From a virus, in the IMG/VR virus record IMGVR_UViG_3300020470_001125, positions 1 to 34,621 of that record: a stretch of 34,621 nucleotides of DNA. One strand, written 5' to 3'. The notes below the pieces were generated by a model. That model saw only the letters and a program-made list of their open reading frames with translations. It was not told the DNA's origin and searched no databases. The translations under genes and the position numbers were made by a program. Positions 8,901 through 16,042 of the stretch are shown here, one piece after another (position 1 is the first letter of the stretch; each line of letters opens with the position of its first letter).

Positions 8901-9286
8901 TTCATGCACCAGGTGGATATCTTGGTAGTGGATGTTCCACTTATACTGATGCCACTAGCACTAGTGGTCAGGTTGATGTTATAGTACCTGATATTAATAA
9001 TTGTGTTATTAGACATGTAGGTGGTAATTCTGCTGGTTGCGGTAAGTTCCGTATTCGTGTTATAATAGATGGTACGGAAATTATAAATAGTGCGCGAGAC
9101 AACTGGCACATTCAAGATACATCTTTGACACAGACTATTGATCCCAAGTCTTCTATCCAAGTGGTCATAGATCAAGGCACTGAAGCCAATGCTGAAGAAG
9201 ATGTATTTACTAAGTTTGAAGTTATAAGTGCCACAACACAACAACGTGCTCTACTAATTACGTGTAGATTTGAACCAACATTATAA
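5996..9286 (+). CDS. Large virion structural protein, fibre-like
   Basis: At 1096 residues this is the largest gene in the window. It uses a GTG start that follows GAAGTAGGA and a late box. The N-terminus is Pro/Gly-rich with a repeated motif, GSFGPTCDP at about 7-15 and GYFGPLCDP at about 66-74. The middle has beta-rich segments, including WEVCGDDDVKFFLDG at about 610-625, which resembles a PA14- or lectin-type loop. The C-terminal third is Gly/Ser/Thr-rich with a fibre-like segment INSIKVAGTGYEVGDIL. A role as tail fibre or other virion surface protein is inferred. No enzyme motif is visible. The last base of its stop is the first base of the next ATG (TAATG). Confidence 0.7.
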   Translation: MPYQPLGSFGPTCDPAQQVDEVYGPPGSVGNPATPQYEQIGIPQAFVVENPAPYSPLPTGNAGDPGYFGPLCDPLVVQAPMGATLTDPAAERRRWPPFHGDEPEWPKDLPKIPFFDGNWCKWDPIKKEYYDCVGRNRDQYGDLIDDTDPNCVGDDCYKFVDRLNNTYKKNFLGDPYTGPEFDEFYCLGYWPDEEIDPSIFELTTQTTNLQIGLAVNESFEHLLCSKTLYKTWQAGRYTGSDYNQWARDNFVHTTNYDARPGQSETFYVLHPVSQSKLGTHQVNFGADDSATMTWSGREGENIPVFTNSGNFTSPPQTASITFTEPGWKRFEFTIFNGSGSNAWNTNPAGLGVTIPTLDGFNMATFAMFYPGGTGRLGKDVNAKILWTGTQRSGELELEVNHNNLFADQGTGDAPRQIGTVLKRFVVENDSIAITVGSRLATTNITSNEGENYDQGDAVVWIENVEVLKSPPSSFHGFGSYILELPTGNVYDGSVNYAQYEALSPTPGAWVDTWIGQNILKASTMPTGGYLKSYGSIMCNIFDSNINTVAQNYVFQTKTNPYTYAVTHPLWSEFANNHMCWVNPAVCTLPAELQTIYYSIQFPVSQEYVWEVCGDDDVKFFLDGIQIGPASVGFATQGDTVFTQYVTSGPRVLMVQCTNTKWNDTTAYQWAYNPGGWGFKISSTGTNISSIDSVTFDSNGNLVSTGSGSASVSLTLTWNDNPNTAGTALDNVQIGSTTWTQTAGVQTGTEGHTITITGAGTTNATYTGITGGFTVEDNGTRLCLKDNDGSDCNANFTIDSITPIASTGTGIPEAFELLNMSGEWEEVGFEDPVQREDDGSGWANLDQTIEGDYGMIGGSGSNLELNMTFQPIAGGNDTYDSLVAINSIKVAGTGYEVGDILNVSGLSPGYSSVVRIAKVGVNLDNAAGEIFNSRMGVGQALYKEGEESTINAGLAETQPLYGTTGFLEVVHAPGGYLGSGCSTYTDATSTSGQVDVIVPDINNCVIRHVGGNSAGCGKFRIRVIIDGTEIINSARDNWHIQDTSLTQTIDPKSSIQVVIDQGTEANAEEDVFTKFEVISATTQQRALLITCRFEPTL

Positions 9287-9624
9287 TGAAACTACCTGAG
9301 ATACCTAAAGACCAACTGCCTGAAGAGATTCAGGAGCAGATTGAAGGAGATACTGCCCAATTTGAACCGTTGGGTGAGACTGAGACTGCCATGCGTCATG
9401 TCCGTCAGAAGAAATCTGAATCGGAGATGAGACGTACTTTAGGTGAATTGGAGTCATTGAATAAACTCTTCAAGAAACGTAAAGAAATGGGACAACGTGA
9501 GTTTGTACGTAAGGTAAAGAAGAACCAGAAGTTTTATCGCAGCAATCTATTTCATATCAAAAACATAAATGAAGGACAGCAAAGCGGCGAAAAAGATAAT
9601 AAAGAGGGCAAAGAAACATCCTGA
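9286..9624 (+). CDS. Hypothetical charged coiled-coil protein
   Basis: A 112-residue, highly charged protein (MKLPEIPKDQLPEEIQEQ). It is mostly predicted helix, with a basic region around KKRKEMGQREFVRKVKKN. It starts on the stop of the large virion gene (TAATG), so it is translationally coupled and may be a chaperone or partner of that protein. No family recognised. Confidence 0.6.
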   Translation: MKLPEIPKDQLPEEIQEQIEGDTAQFEPLGETETAMRHVRQKKSESEMRRTLGELESLNKLFKKRKEMGQREFVRKVKKNQKFYRSNLFHIKNINEGQQSGEKDNKEGKETS

Positions 9625-9718
9625 TTGGTATAGTAAACAAGATGTTGCCTATGCAAAGGCAATCAGAAAGAGGTTGAAAGCAGAGAAAAAAGCAAAACTT
9701 GACGGTGCTCCAGAATAG
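9569..9718 (+). CDS. Short basic protein
   Basis: A 49-residue Lys/Arg/Ala-rich peptide (MKDSKAAKKIIKRAKKHPDW and so on) whose frame overlaps the end of the preceding gene by 56 bases. The composition is coherent and the ORF ends cleanly at TAG 9716-9718, but small basic ORFs can be spurious. If real, it may bind nucleic acid. The promoter of the glutaredoxin gene lies in its last 20 bases. Confidence 0.5.
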   Translation: MKDSKAAKKIIKRAKKHPDWYSKQDVAYAKAIRKRLKAEKKAKLDGAPE

Positions 9719-9727
9719 TGCTATAAT
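9699..9727 (+). promoter_or_regulatory. Sigma-70 promoter TTGACG-17-TATAAT
   Basis: TTGACG at 9699-9704 and TATAAT at 9722-9727, with the ideal 17-base spacer, match the host vegetative consensus in 11 of 12 positions. The start site would fall near 9734, about 30 bases before the glutaredoxin ATG, so early expression is likely. Confidence 0.8.
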
Positions 9728-9735
9728 CTTTCTGG

Positions 9736-9743
9736 AATAAATA
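9736..9743 (+). promoter_or_regulatory. Late promoter box AATAAATA
   Basis: It lies 20 bases before the glutaredoxin ATG and directly downstream of the sigma-70 promoter. The gene therefore seems to have both an early and a late promoter. Confidence 0.55.
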
Positions 9744-9763
9744 ATCCTTTAACCCATACAAGC

Positions 9764-10009
9764 ATGGATCAGAAGAATTTCACTGTATATTCAAGGGATG
9801 GTTGCCCTTACTGTGATAGAATTAAGACGGTACTGTCTGGAAGAGGATTAAACTTCCGTGAGTACAAACTCGGAGAACACTTTGATCGTGAAGCGTTTTA
9901 CCAGCAGTTTGGGAATGGAACTACCTTTCCTCAAGTTGTAATGAACGGTGAAAATCTAGGAGGTTGTTCCGAGGCTGTCACCTATCTCAGAAAGAACGCT
10001 ATAATCTAA
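9764..10009 (+). CDS. grx: Glutaredoxin
   Basis: An 81-residue dithiol glutaredoxin of typical phage/bacterial length, acting in the cytoplasm on disulfides such as that of ribonucleotide reductase. The active site is CPYC (Cys14, Cys17) in DGCPYCDRI, followed by the cis-Pro loop TTFPQV and the glutathione-binding GGCSEA, where many family members have GGCDD. It has its own strong promoter pair. Nearby thyX, purN, pyrE and purC suggest a shared role in deoxynucleotide supply, but the electron acceptor cannot be told from sequence. Confidence 0.93.
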   Translation: MDQKNFTVYSRDGCPYCDRIKTVLSGRGLNFREYKLGEHFDREAFYQQFGNGTTFPQVVMNGENLGGCSEAVTYLRKNAII

Positions 10010-10010
10010 C

Positions 10011-10018
10011 CCTAAATA
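10011..10018 (+). promoter_or_regulatory. Late promoter box CCTAAATA
   Basis: It lies just after the glutaredoxin stop, 23 bases before the ATG at 10042. A TATAAT at 10000-10005 overlaps the end of the glutaredoxin gene but lacks a convincing -35. Confidence 0.45.
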
Positions 10019-10041
10019 CTTCTGCCATATGGGAGGATGCT

Positions 10042-10266
10042 ATGATGATTGCAATGTTTGTATTGCTAACAATTGGTGCATTCATACTAGGGTTAGTCAC
10101 TAGTTGGCTAGCTAAAGGATACGTTGAGGACTACATTGAGAACGCAGCGTATACTAAAGCAGTTATCCACCCTGAGATGACTGACGTAGATGGTAACATC
10201 ATCCACGATGAACTTTTATACATGAGATTTAAAAATGACACTGATGACATTGATGACGAGGAGTAA
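10042..10266 (+). CDS. Small membrane protein, one N-terminal helix
   Basis: This 74-residue protein begins MMIAMFVLLTIGAFILGLVT, a single transmembrane helix, followed by an acidic soluble tail (NDTDDIDDEE at the end). The frame is open upstream into the glutaredoxin gene, but GGGAGG at 10031-10036 sits 5 bases before the ATG at 10042 and fixes the start. No family recognised. The protein would sit in the inner membrane. Confidence 0.65.
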   Translation: MMIAMFVLLTIGAFILGLVTSWLAKGYVEDYIENAAYTKAVIHPEMTDVDGNIIHDELLYMRFKNDTDDIDDEE

Positions 10267-10272
10267 TTAATC

Positions 10273-10728
10273 ATGGTTAAAGTAGTTGATGCAAATGCTT
10301 TGCTTATTAGTGAGGTGCTCAAAAAAGTATCTAACGCAAAAACCAAAGCAGAAAAGATTGATCTACTTAGATCTTATAACACTCAAGCACTTCGTTCTAT
10401 TCTTATTTGGAATTATGATGAAAGTGTTAAAAGTATGATTCCTGAAGGGGAGGTTCCATACACCCCAAATGATGCACCTGCTGGAACTGAGCATACTCGT
10501 TTAGCGAAAGAGTATAGAAACCTTTTCCGTTTCGTTAAAGGTGGACATGATAGTCTTCCTAATTTAAAACGAGAGACTCTGTTCGTTCAGTTGCTTGAAG
10601 GACTTCATCAGTCTGAAGCTGAAGTTATTTGTCTTGTTAAAGATAAGAAACTTCAGAAAAAATATCGTATTACTAAAGCAGTAGTATCAGAAGCATTTCC
10701 ACAAATAGAATGGGGTGAAAGAGGTTGA
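10273..10728 (+). CDS. Conserved cyanomyovirus-type protein of unknown function
   Basis: A 151-residue mainly helical protein (MVKVVDANALLISEVLKK) with a conserved-looking centre ALRSILIWNYDESVKSMIPEG and a C-terminal segment KYRITKAVVSEAFPQIEWG. Proteins of this look recur in T4-like cyanophages without assigned function; I do not assign a family. It starts 6 bases after the membrane protein and ends overlapping the next gene (TTGA). Confidence 0.6.
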   Translation: MVKVVDANALLISEVLKKVSNAKTKAEKIDLLRSYNTQALRSILIWNYDESVKSMIPEGEVPYTPNDAPAGTEHTRLAKEYRNLFRFVKGGHDSLPNLKRETLFVQLLEGLHQSEAEVICLVKDKKLQKKYRITKAVVSEAFPQIEWGERG

Positions 10729-11033
10729 GCTTCACTATTTTCAATGCTAAATGTGATCCGACTGCGGCACAAGATAAGACACTACCTACAAATTCATATC
10801 TCGTTGAGTATGAGGATGAGGGTGGTGTTTTATTGCATGATTTAGTAATTACTAATAAACAGGCAGATGTCTTTGATCATTACTATGACAAGTTCAAGAA
10901 AGGATTAAAGACTATCAAACAGTCTGAAGGAAGAGCAAATCCAAAGACTTGGCATCCACCTGGTGCTCCTAAAGAACAACCTGCACCACCTAAGAAACGT
11001 AAGAGACGTGACCTTCAACAAGACGATGAGTAA
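10725..11033 (+). CDS. Hypothetical protein with TTG start and basic tail
   Basis: A 102-residue protein that appears to start at TTG 10725, overlapping the previous stop as TTGA and preceded by GAAAGAGG. There is no in-frame ATG near the N-terminus. The N-terminal 65 residues are alpha/beta-like (NSYLVEYEDEGGVLLHDLV). The C-terminal part is Pro/Lys/Arg-rich (PPKKRKRRD) and could bind nucleic acid. Function unknown. Confidence 0.55.
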   Translation: MSFTIFNAKCDPTAAQDKTLPTNSYLVEYEDEGGVLLHDLVITNKQADVFDHYYDKFKKGLKTIKQSEGRANPKTWHPPGAPKEQPAPPKKRKRRDLQQDDE

Positions 11034-11301
11034 ACCTTCTTCAGTCTACTTTGATCCTAAACGTGCTCTTGAAGAAAAGAATCTTGAAGAGCAAGAAGCG
11101 TTAAAGGAAAAAAAGGAAAAAGACGAAGACATTGAAAGAGGAAAGATAGTCCTCAAGTATACGTATAAATTGTTTATAGAACCACTCATTCTTGTGTGGT
11201 TATGGAACTGGTTAGTACCAGGTCTATTTGGATTAGCGACTATTACTTACTTACAGTCGTTTGTTCTTTGTTGGATTACCCGCATATTATTTAAATCATG
11301 A
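11026..11301 (+). CDS. Small membrane protein with coiled-coil N-terminus
   Basis: This 91-residue protein has a charged Glu/Lys helix (about 14-42) followed by two hydrophobic segments (FIEPLILVWLWNWLVPGLFG and YLQSFVLCWITRIL). I chose the ATG at 11026 because the frame upstream lies inside the previous gene. The stop overlaps the thyX start by 4 bases. No family recognised; an inner-membrane location is likely. Confidence 0.6.
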   Translation: MSKPSSVYFDPKRALEEKNLEEQEALKEKKEKDEDIERGKIVLKYTYKLFIEPLILVWLWNWLVPGLFGLATITYLQSFVLCWITRILFKS

Positions 11302-12002
11302 GTAAAGTTTGTATGATTTCAGTCACTCCCGATGCGGAGAAGACTATTGGTTATATTGCACGAGTATCAAATCCAAATAATCAAGATAATCCTAAAGTAG
11401 CAGGTCTACTAAAATATTGTATCAAGCATGGGCACTGGTCAATTTTTGAACAGGCACATATGACTCTACAGATTGAGACAAATAGAGGTATTGCTGCACA
11501 GATATTACGTCATAGATCATTTACATTTCAAGAATTTAGTCAAAGATATGCTGACACTAAATTGTTAAGTGACGAGATACCACCACCAAGATTACGTAGA
11601 CAGGATCTTAAGAATCGTCAGAATAGTATTGATGATGTAGATCCTTATATAACTCAGAAGTATGATATTCTTATAAAGGATCATTTCAAAAATTCTATTG
11701 ACTTATATAATAGAATGTTAAATGATGGTATCGCTAAGGAGTGTGCTCGTTTTGTACTACCACTTTCTACACCTACTAAGATCTATATGACAGGTAGTGT
11801 TCGTAGTTGGATACATTATATTAATTTAAGAGGAGCACATGGTACTCAGTTAGAGCACCTAGAAATTGCTAACCTATGTAAGAGACATTTTGTTTGTCAG
11901 TTCCCTTCTACTGCTGAAGCATTAGGATGGTGTGAAACTCCTTGTGAGTGTAAAGAAGAAGAATACTGGGGTGATACCCAACCATGTTTGCGAATTGATT
12001 GA
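11298..12002 (+). CDS. thyX: Flavin-dependent thymidylate synthase (ThyX)
   Basis: ThyX methylates dUMP to dTMP with methylenetetrahydrofolate, FAD and NADPH. The 234-residue protein has the diagnostic motif RHRx7S (RHR at 71-73, Ser81) in RHRSFTFQEFSQRY. The preceding QAHMTLQIETNRGIAAQIL and the later GSVRSWIHYINLR substrate region also fit. Length is normal. It sits between a membrane protein (4-base overlap) and an oxygenase-like pair (shared stop/start bases), within the dense early/middle-type gene array. Confidence 0.95.
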   Translation: MSKVCMISVTPDAEKTIGYIARVSNPNNQDNPKVAGLLKYCIKHGHWSIFEQAHMTLQIETNRGIAAQILRHRSFTFQEFSQRYADTKLLSDEIPPPRLRRQDLKNRQNSIDDVDPYITQKYDILIKDHFKNSIDLYNRMLNDGIAKECARFVLPLSTPTKIYMTGSVRSWIHYINLRGAHGTQLEHLEIANLCKRHFVCQFPSTAEALGWCETPCECKEEEYWGDTQPCLRID

Positions 12003-12715
12003 TGGAATTCTTCACTGAAGAAGATTTTGCTGTTAATGATCAGTTTGACTTAGATGTCACTTTTATTGGTGGTGAGATGGTTACTTTTGTAGATAATTTC
12101 TACAAGTATCCTGATCGTGTTCGTGCTTATGTTGGTGCTATACCGATTAAAGATCAGCGATTACCTGATATTCAGTTAAGAGGATCACATGGTACTGAGT
12201 ACCTATGTGGTAAAGATTATTATGATGGTAAGTTCTATGTTGAAAGATGTCGTGGTCCTTCACCTACTGAGTGTAGATTGTATGATACTCTAGCAAAATT
12301 ATATGATACTGAACTAGATAACACTGGATCATTCCTCAAATGGAGAGCATTCAATCAATTCTTATCAGTCAATGATCATCCACCAGATAAACCATATTTT
12401 TGGCCACATACTGATGGTGGTTTTAATCTATTAGTTTTCTTAAATCCACATAACCATATGGGTGCTGGTACTACCTTATATAAGAAGGTTAGTGATAAGA
12501 CTCGTGGACAAGAACATGTTGATAGTTGGTGGGGAACCGATGATTATGAGGAGATTGGAACCATCCTAGATAGTTACAATACTCTTTGTATATTTCATGG
12601 TAGAATATGGCATGCTATGAGAATTATTAATGGTGTACATACTCAACATCCAAGAATAACTGGTATTAATTATTTTGGTGATGGTAGCAAAGAAAACTTA
12701 CCTAGTTCGTCATGA
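12002..12715 (+). CDS. Oxygenase-like protein, HxD subgroup, copy 1
   Basis: A 237-residue protein with the beta-helix iron motif YFWPHTDGGFN (His136, Asp138), then HMGAGTTLYKK, then RIWHAMRI (His204) and PRITGINYF (Arg218). This resembles the DUF6445/2OG-oxygenase type. A TTG at 11999 is in frame, but the ATG at 12002 shares its A with the thyX stop and is preferred. It is a clear tandem paralogue of the next gene: the same order of motifs and the same N-terminal EDFxxxDxFDxxxTFI pattern. Substrate unknown. Confidence 0.75.
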   Translation: MEFFTEEDFAVNDQFDLDVTFIGGEMVTFVDNFYKYPDRVRAYVGAIPIKDQRLPDIQLRGSHGTEYLCGKDYYDGKFYVERCRGPSPTECRLYDTLAKLYDTELDNTGSFLKWRAFNQFLSVNDHPPDKPYFWPHTDGGFNLLVFLNPHNHMGAGTTLYKKVSDKTRGQEHVDSWWGTDDYEEIGTILDSYNTLCIFHGRIWHAMRIINGVHTQHPRITGINYFGDGSKENLPSSS

Positions 12716-13470
12716 CAAAAAAATTCTTTAGTGAACATGATTTTGATGCGAGTGATACGTTTGACATAGAAATCACTTTTATTCAAGGTGAGATGTGTGC
12801 TTTCGTCAATAACTTTTTTAAGTATCCTGATCGTGTTCGTGATTATATCTCTACATGTCCTTTAAAGGATCATCGTTTAGAAGAACAACAGATAGAAAAG
12901 AGTATTTGTAAAGAGTATCAGAACGGTAAGAGTTTTTATGATGCTAAAGCATATCTTGAAAGAGTAAGTGAACCAAAAGATGCTGAGATACTATTATATC
13001 AAGAGTTAGCAAAGATATTCAGATCTAGAATGGATCCTCAGTTAATGTTTAACTGGAGAACCTTTAATCAGTTCTATGAAATAGAGACTCCACCTAAACC
13101 ATACTTTTGGCCTCATTTAGATGCTGGATATAATATTATGGTTTATCTTAACCCACATAATCATATGGGTGCGGGTACTACGTTCTATAAAAAGAAGACT
13201 GATGACTTATATAATGGTATGGAACATGCTGATAGTTGGTGGGATGATGAGCATTGGGAAGAGTGTGATACTATACTAGATCAGTATAATACCATGACAA
13301 TATTTCCTGGTAGTCTCTATCATTCTTGTAGAATTATACCAGGAGTTCATAAAGATGATATGCGTATTACCTTTATAAATTTCTTTGGTGCTAGAGAAAC
13401 CTTATCAGGTAACCCTCAAGGTAATATCATCGTACCAAAGGTAGTACCACAACATTTAAATTACTTCTAA
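12712..13470 (+). CDS. Oxygenase-like protein, HxD subgroup, copy 2
   Basis: This 252-residue protein repeats the plan of the gene before it. It has YFWPHLDAGYN (His135, Asp137), HMGAGTTFYKK, LYHSCRI (His204) and MRITFINFFG (Arg218), and the same FKYPDRVR segment near residue 36. The ATG overlaps the previous stop by 4 bases (ATGA). The C-terminus carries an extra tail of about 25 residues. The two copies arose by duplication, and both keep the ligand set, so neither looks like a decaying remnant. Function unknown. Confidence 0.75.
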   Translation: MTKKFFSEHDFDASDTFDIEITFIQGEMCAFVNNFFKYPDRVRDYISTCPLKDHRLEEQQIEKSICKEYQNGKSFYDAKAYLERVSEPKDAEILLYQELAKIFRSRMDPQLMFNWRTFNQFYEIETPPKPYFWPHLDAGYNIMVYLNPHNHMGAGTTFYKKKTDDLYNGMEHADSWWDDEHWEECDTILDQYNTMTIFPGSLYHSCRIIPGVHKDDMRITFINFFGARETLSGNPQGNIIVPKVVPQHLNYF

Positions 13471-13473
13471 ATA
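13466..13473 (+). promoter_or_regulatory. Late promoter box TCTAAATA overlapping a stop codon
   Basis: The TAAATA core uses the stop of the preceding oxygenase-like gene and lies 21 bases before the ATG at 13495. Confidence 0.5.
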
Positions 13474-13494
13474 ACTGTACGACTTAAACTAATC

Positions 13495-13725
13495 ATGCCC
13501 ACATACCCAGTAATAAATAAAACTACTCAAGAGAAAAAAGAAATCTCTATGACTATGAAGGAGTACGATCAGTGGAGAAAGGACAATCCCGAATGGGATA
13601 AAGATTGGTCAGCAGGTACTGGCGGTGTAACTTACGGTACTCCTAAAATGGATGATGGATTTAAAGAAGTAATGTCTAAAGTCCAAGATGCACATCCAAC
13701 AGCAAATCTATCACGATTTACCTAA
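13495..13725 (+). CDS. Small FmdB-like fold protein without zinc ligands, copy 1
   Basis: A 76-residue protein whose N-terminus (MPTYPVINKTTQEKKEI) looks like the beta-hairpin start of FmdB-type zinc-ribbon proteins, but it has no Cys at all. A helix MTMKEYDQWRKDNPEWDKDW follows. It resembles the next gene in layout (MPxY start, strand pair, then a helix ending in Asn-Pro). Function unknown. The last base of its stop is the first base of the next ATG. Confidence 0.55.
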   Translation: MPTYPVINKTTQEKKEISMTMKEYDQWRKDNPEWDKDWSAGTGGVTYGTPKMDDGFKEVMSKVQDAHPTANLSRFT

Positions 13726-13985
13726 TGCCTATTTACAAGTACAAAGATACTGAGACTGGTAAAATCTGGGAGGAATTTCAGACACTTGCTGGTCGTGAAA
13801 AGTTTCTGAAAGAGAATCCTCACGTCAAACAACAAGTTAACTGGTCTTGTGGTAGTATAGATGGAATTCTTGCTAAAGACAAACAGATGGCAGATGTTGC
13901 TAAACAACACTATAATTTTAGTGGCAATAAAGGCATCCAAAGCAGTCTTAAAGAATACCTACCTGATGGAGCGAGAGAGTTTTAA
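13725..13985 (+). CDS. Small FmdB-like fold protein without zinc ligands, copy 2
   Basis: An 86-residue protein beginning MPIYKYKDTETGKIWEEF, the opening typical of FmdB-like regulators, then LAGREKFLKENPHVKQQVNW. Only one Cys (CGSIDG) is present where a zinc ribbon would need four. It shares its plan with the preceding gene, and the two are probably diverged duplicates. It is coupled to phoH by a 1-base overlap (TAATG). Confidence 0.55.
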   Translation: MPIYKYKDTETGKIWEEFQTLAGREKFLKENPHVKQQVNWSCGSIDGILAKDKQMADVAKQHYNFSGNKGIQSSLKEYLPDGAREF

Positions 13986-14743
13986 TGCCAAGAGCACGTA
14001 AAAAATCTAACGGCAATGGGGTAAGTCATATGACTCCTAAGCAGATGAAACGTAGAAAACCAATAGATGATTCATATCTTAGTAAGATTGAACCTCTAAC
14101 AGATAATCAGAAAACTGTTTTTGATGAGTATGTTAAGGGTAAGAATCTCGTGCTTCATGGTGCTGCTGGAACTGGTAAGACATTCATTGTATTGTATAAT
14201 GCACTCAAAGAGGTCTTGAATCCTGACACTCCATATGATAAGATATACATTGTTAGGTCTCTAGTACCTACTAGAGAGATTGGTTTCTTACCAGGAGACC
14301 ATGAGGACAAGTCATACTTATACCAAGTTCCTTATAAGAACATGGTAAGGTATATGTTCAAAATGCCTGATGATAATAGTTTTGAAATGCTTTATGATAA
14401 TCTTAAAGCACAAGAGACTATCTCTTTCTGGTCAACCTCATTCATTCGTGGAGTCACATTTGATTCTGCTATCGTTATTGTAGATGAGTTTAGCAACCTG
14501 AATTTTCACGAGCTAGATAGTATGATAACTAGAATAGGGGACAACTCCAAGATTATGTTCTGTGGAGACATCTCTCAATCGGATCTCGTGCGAGAAAACG
14601 AAAAGAATGGTATAATGGACTTCATGCGGATCCTCGGTAACATGGACGAATGTTCAATTGTTGAGTTTGGCATTGAAGACATCGTGCGTTCTGGTCTAGT
14701 ACGTTCGTACATCATTAACAAATTGAATTTAGGTTATGGCTAA
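13985..14743 (+). CDS. phoH: PhoH-like ATPase
   Basis: A 252-residue P-loop ATPase of the PhoH family, widespread in marine phages. In hosts PhoH belongs to the phosphate-starvation regulon, but its molecular role in phages is unsettled; RNA-related helicase activity has been proposed for the family. Walker A is GAAGTGKT at residues 59-66. Walker B is AIVIVDEF at about 162-169. Between them lies VRSLVPTREIGFLPG, the conserved segment of PhoH. A basic N-terminal tail of about 25 residues precedes the core. It overlaps the next oxygenase-like gene by 8 bases. Confidence 0.92.
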   Translation: MPRARKKSNGNGVSHMTPKQMKRRKPIDDSYLSKIEPLTDNQKTVFDEYVKGKNLVLHGAAGTGKTFIVLYNALKEVLNPDTPYDKIYIVRSLVPTREIGFLPGDHEDKSYLYQVPYKNMVRYMFKMPDDNSFEMLYDNLKAQETISFWSTSFIRGVTFDSAIVIVDEFSNLNFHELDSMITRIGDNSKIMFCGDISQSDLVRENEKNGIMDFMRILGNMDECSIVEFGIEDIVRSGLVRSYIINKLNLGYG

Positions 14744-15368
14744 AGATGCACACACAGGTATGAAATTACCTGCTGATGGCAATTACATGCAGTTGTTCTA
14801 TGATCCTATCTACCATGTTAATGATGGTGGAAAAGAGATTGTGGATCAAGCACTTGTTATAAACACAAGAATTCTTCATCAAGAATCAAATCAGTTCAGT
14901 AATGTTGGTGGTTATCAATCACCTACTAATCCAAAGAATTTAGAAAAATTTGAACCACTGTTTAATTATGTTGAAGAACATCTTAACAAGTTCATGGATC
15001 ACTTGGGTTGTAGCAAACCTGCTCTAAAGTATGCTGGTGGAGGACTCTGGGTTAATATCAATGGTAGAGGTCATTATAACAAACCTCATAACCACCCTGA
15101 GACACATTTCTCTGGCATATATTATGTACAAGTTCCAGAACATTCTGGTGCATTATACTTTCAACGTCGCCAAATGCAATCGTTTCAAATAGAAGCATTG
15201 TGTGGTGATAGAAATCCTGAGTATGGTCCTCTCTTTGAGGTTATGCCTGAGAAAGGAGATTTATTCCTATTCCCATCTGAAATGTATCACGGTGTTTATC
15301 CTAACTTCTCAAGGCAGGATAGAATCAGTGTATCGTTTAACATAAATATCCACGGTTGGGCTGCTTAA
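14736..15368 (+). CDS. 2-oxoglutarate/Fe(II) oxygenase-like protein
   Basis: A 210-residue protein with the HxH type of motif: HYNKPHNHPETHFSGIYYV (His118, His120), KGDLFLFPSEMYHGVYP (His185), and DRISVSFNI (Arg196). The pattern is that of the FeII_Oxy_5 type seen in many cyanophage proteins. The N-terminal 95 residues would form the helical support. It begins inside the end of phoH and ends on the start of the exonuclease gene (TAATG). Substrate unknown. Confidence 0.82.
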   Translation: MAKDAHTGMKLPADGNYMQLFYDPIYHVNDGGKEIVDQALVINTRILHQESNQFSNVGGYQSPTNPKNLEKFEPLFNYVEEHLNKFMDHLGCSKPALKYAGGGLWVNINGRGHYNKPHNHPETHFSGIYYVQVPEHSGALYFQRRQMQSFQIEALCGDRNPEYGPLFEVMPEKGDLFLFPSEMYHGVYPNFSRQDRISVSFNINIHGWAA

Positions 15369-16042
15369 TGTTTAATTTTGTGACAGTTCCTTTAGAAATG
15401 GAGGAACCCATCGTCATCCAAAAGGACGGCGAACGTTATTATAAGTTCCCATCTGCTGAGGCAGAATATCCCTCAGTTACAACTGTTACTGGCATTCGTT
15501 CACGCAAATCTATTGCAGAGTGGCGTAAGAGAGTCGGTGATGATCAAGCGAATAGAATATCAGCAAGGGCAACGTCGCGTGGTAACGCATTTCATGCTAT
15601 AATAGAAGAGTACCTTCGTGGCACTCTGAATGAGCAGAATTATTCTAAAGACCCTTTAGCTCTACAACTATTCAAAGTAGCTAAGACAACTTTAAATAAA
15701 ATACAAAACATCCATGCATTAGAAACTCCATTGTTTAGTCACCTATTTGGTCTTGCTGGTCGTGTAGACTGCATTGCTGAGTATGAGGGTGAACTTGCTG
15801 TAATTGATTTTAAGACATCAACTAAGGAGAAACAAGAGAACTGGATTGAAAATTATTTTGTTCAAGAGTCTGCCTATGCTGCTATGTTTTTAGAGCGTAC
15901 AGGCATTGGAGTAAAGAAAATTGTCACACTCATTTCCACAGAAGAAGGTTCTGTTCAACTTTTTCAGAAGTACAATCTTGATGACTATCTACAACTACTT
16001 AAATCTTACAAGGAAGAATTCAATGCCCTCAAAGAGCACTAA
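15368..16042 (+). CDS. PD-(D/E)XK exonuclease, RecB/MGME1-like
   Basis: A 224-residue nuclease-like protein. RGNAFHAIIEEYL (His76) matches the RecB-family motif I. GRVDCIAEYEGELAVIDFKTS gives Asp134, Asp147 and Lys149, the metal and catalytic residues. QESAYAAMF (Gln166, Tyr170) is the QxxxY signature. Together these define a single-strand-type exonuclease related to RecB C-terminal, Cas4 and MGME1 nucleases. In this setting a role in replication, recombination or host DNA degradation is inferred. I chose the ATG at 15368, which overlaps the previous stop; an ATG at 15356 lies inside that gene. Confidence 0.85.
   Translation: MFNFVTVPLEMEEPIVIQKDGERYYKFPSAEAEYPSVTTVTGIRSRKSIAEWRKRVGDDQANRISARATSRGNAFHAIIEEYLRGTLNEQNYSKDPLALQLFKVAKTTLNKIQNIHALETPLFSHLFGLAGRVDCIAEYEGELAVIDFKTSTKEKQENWIENYFVQESAYAAMFLERTGIGVKKIVTLISTEEGSVQLFQKYNLDDYLQLLKSYKEEFNALKEH

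Noticed and set aside
8891-9244. 117-residue ORF on the minus strand
   Set aside because: It is antisense to the large virion gene, with no ribosome site, promoter or family-like pattern.
14611-14616. TATAAT inside phoH
   Set aside because: It is within the conserved coding sequence and there is no -35 or downstream gene start, so it is a chance match.
15598-15603. TATAAT inside the exonuclease gene
   Set aside because: It overlaps the conserved HAIIEEYL codons and no gene starts nearby.
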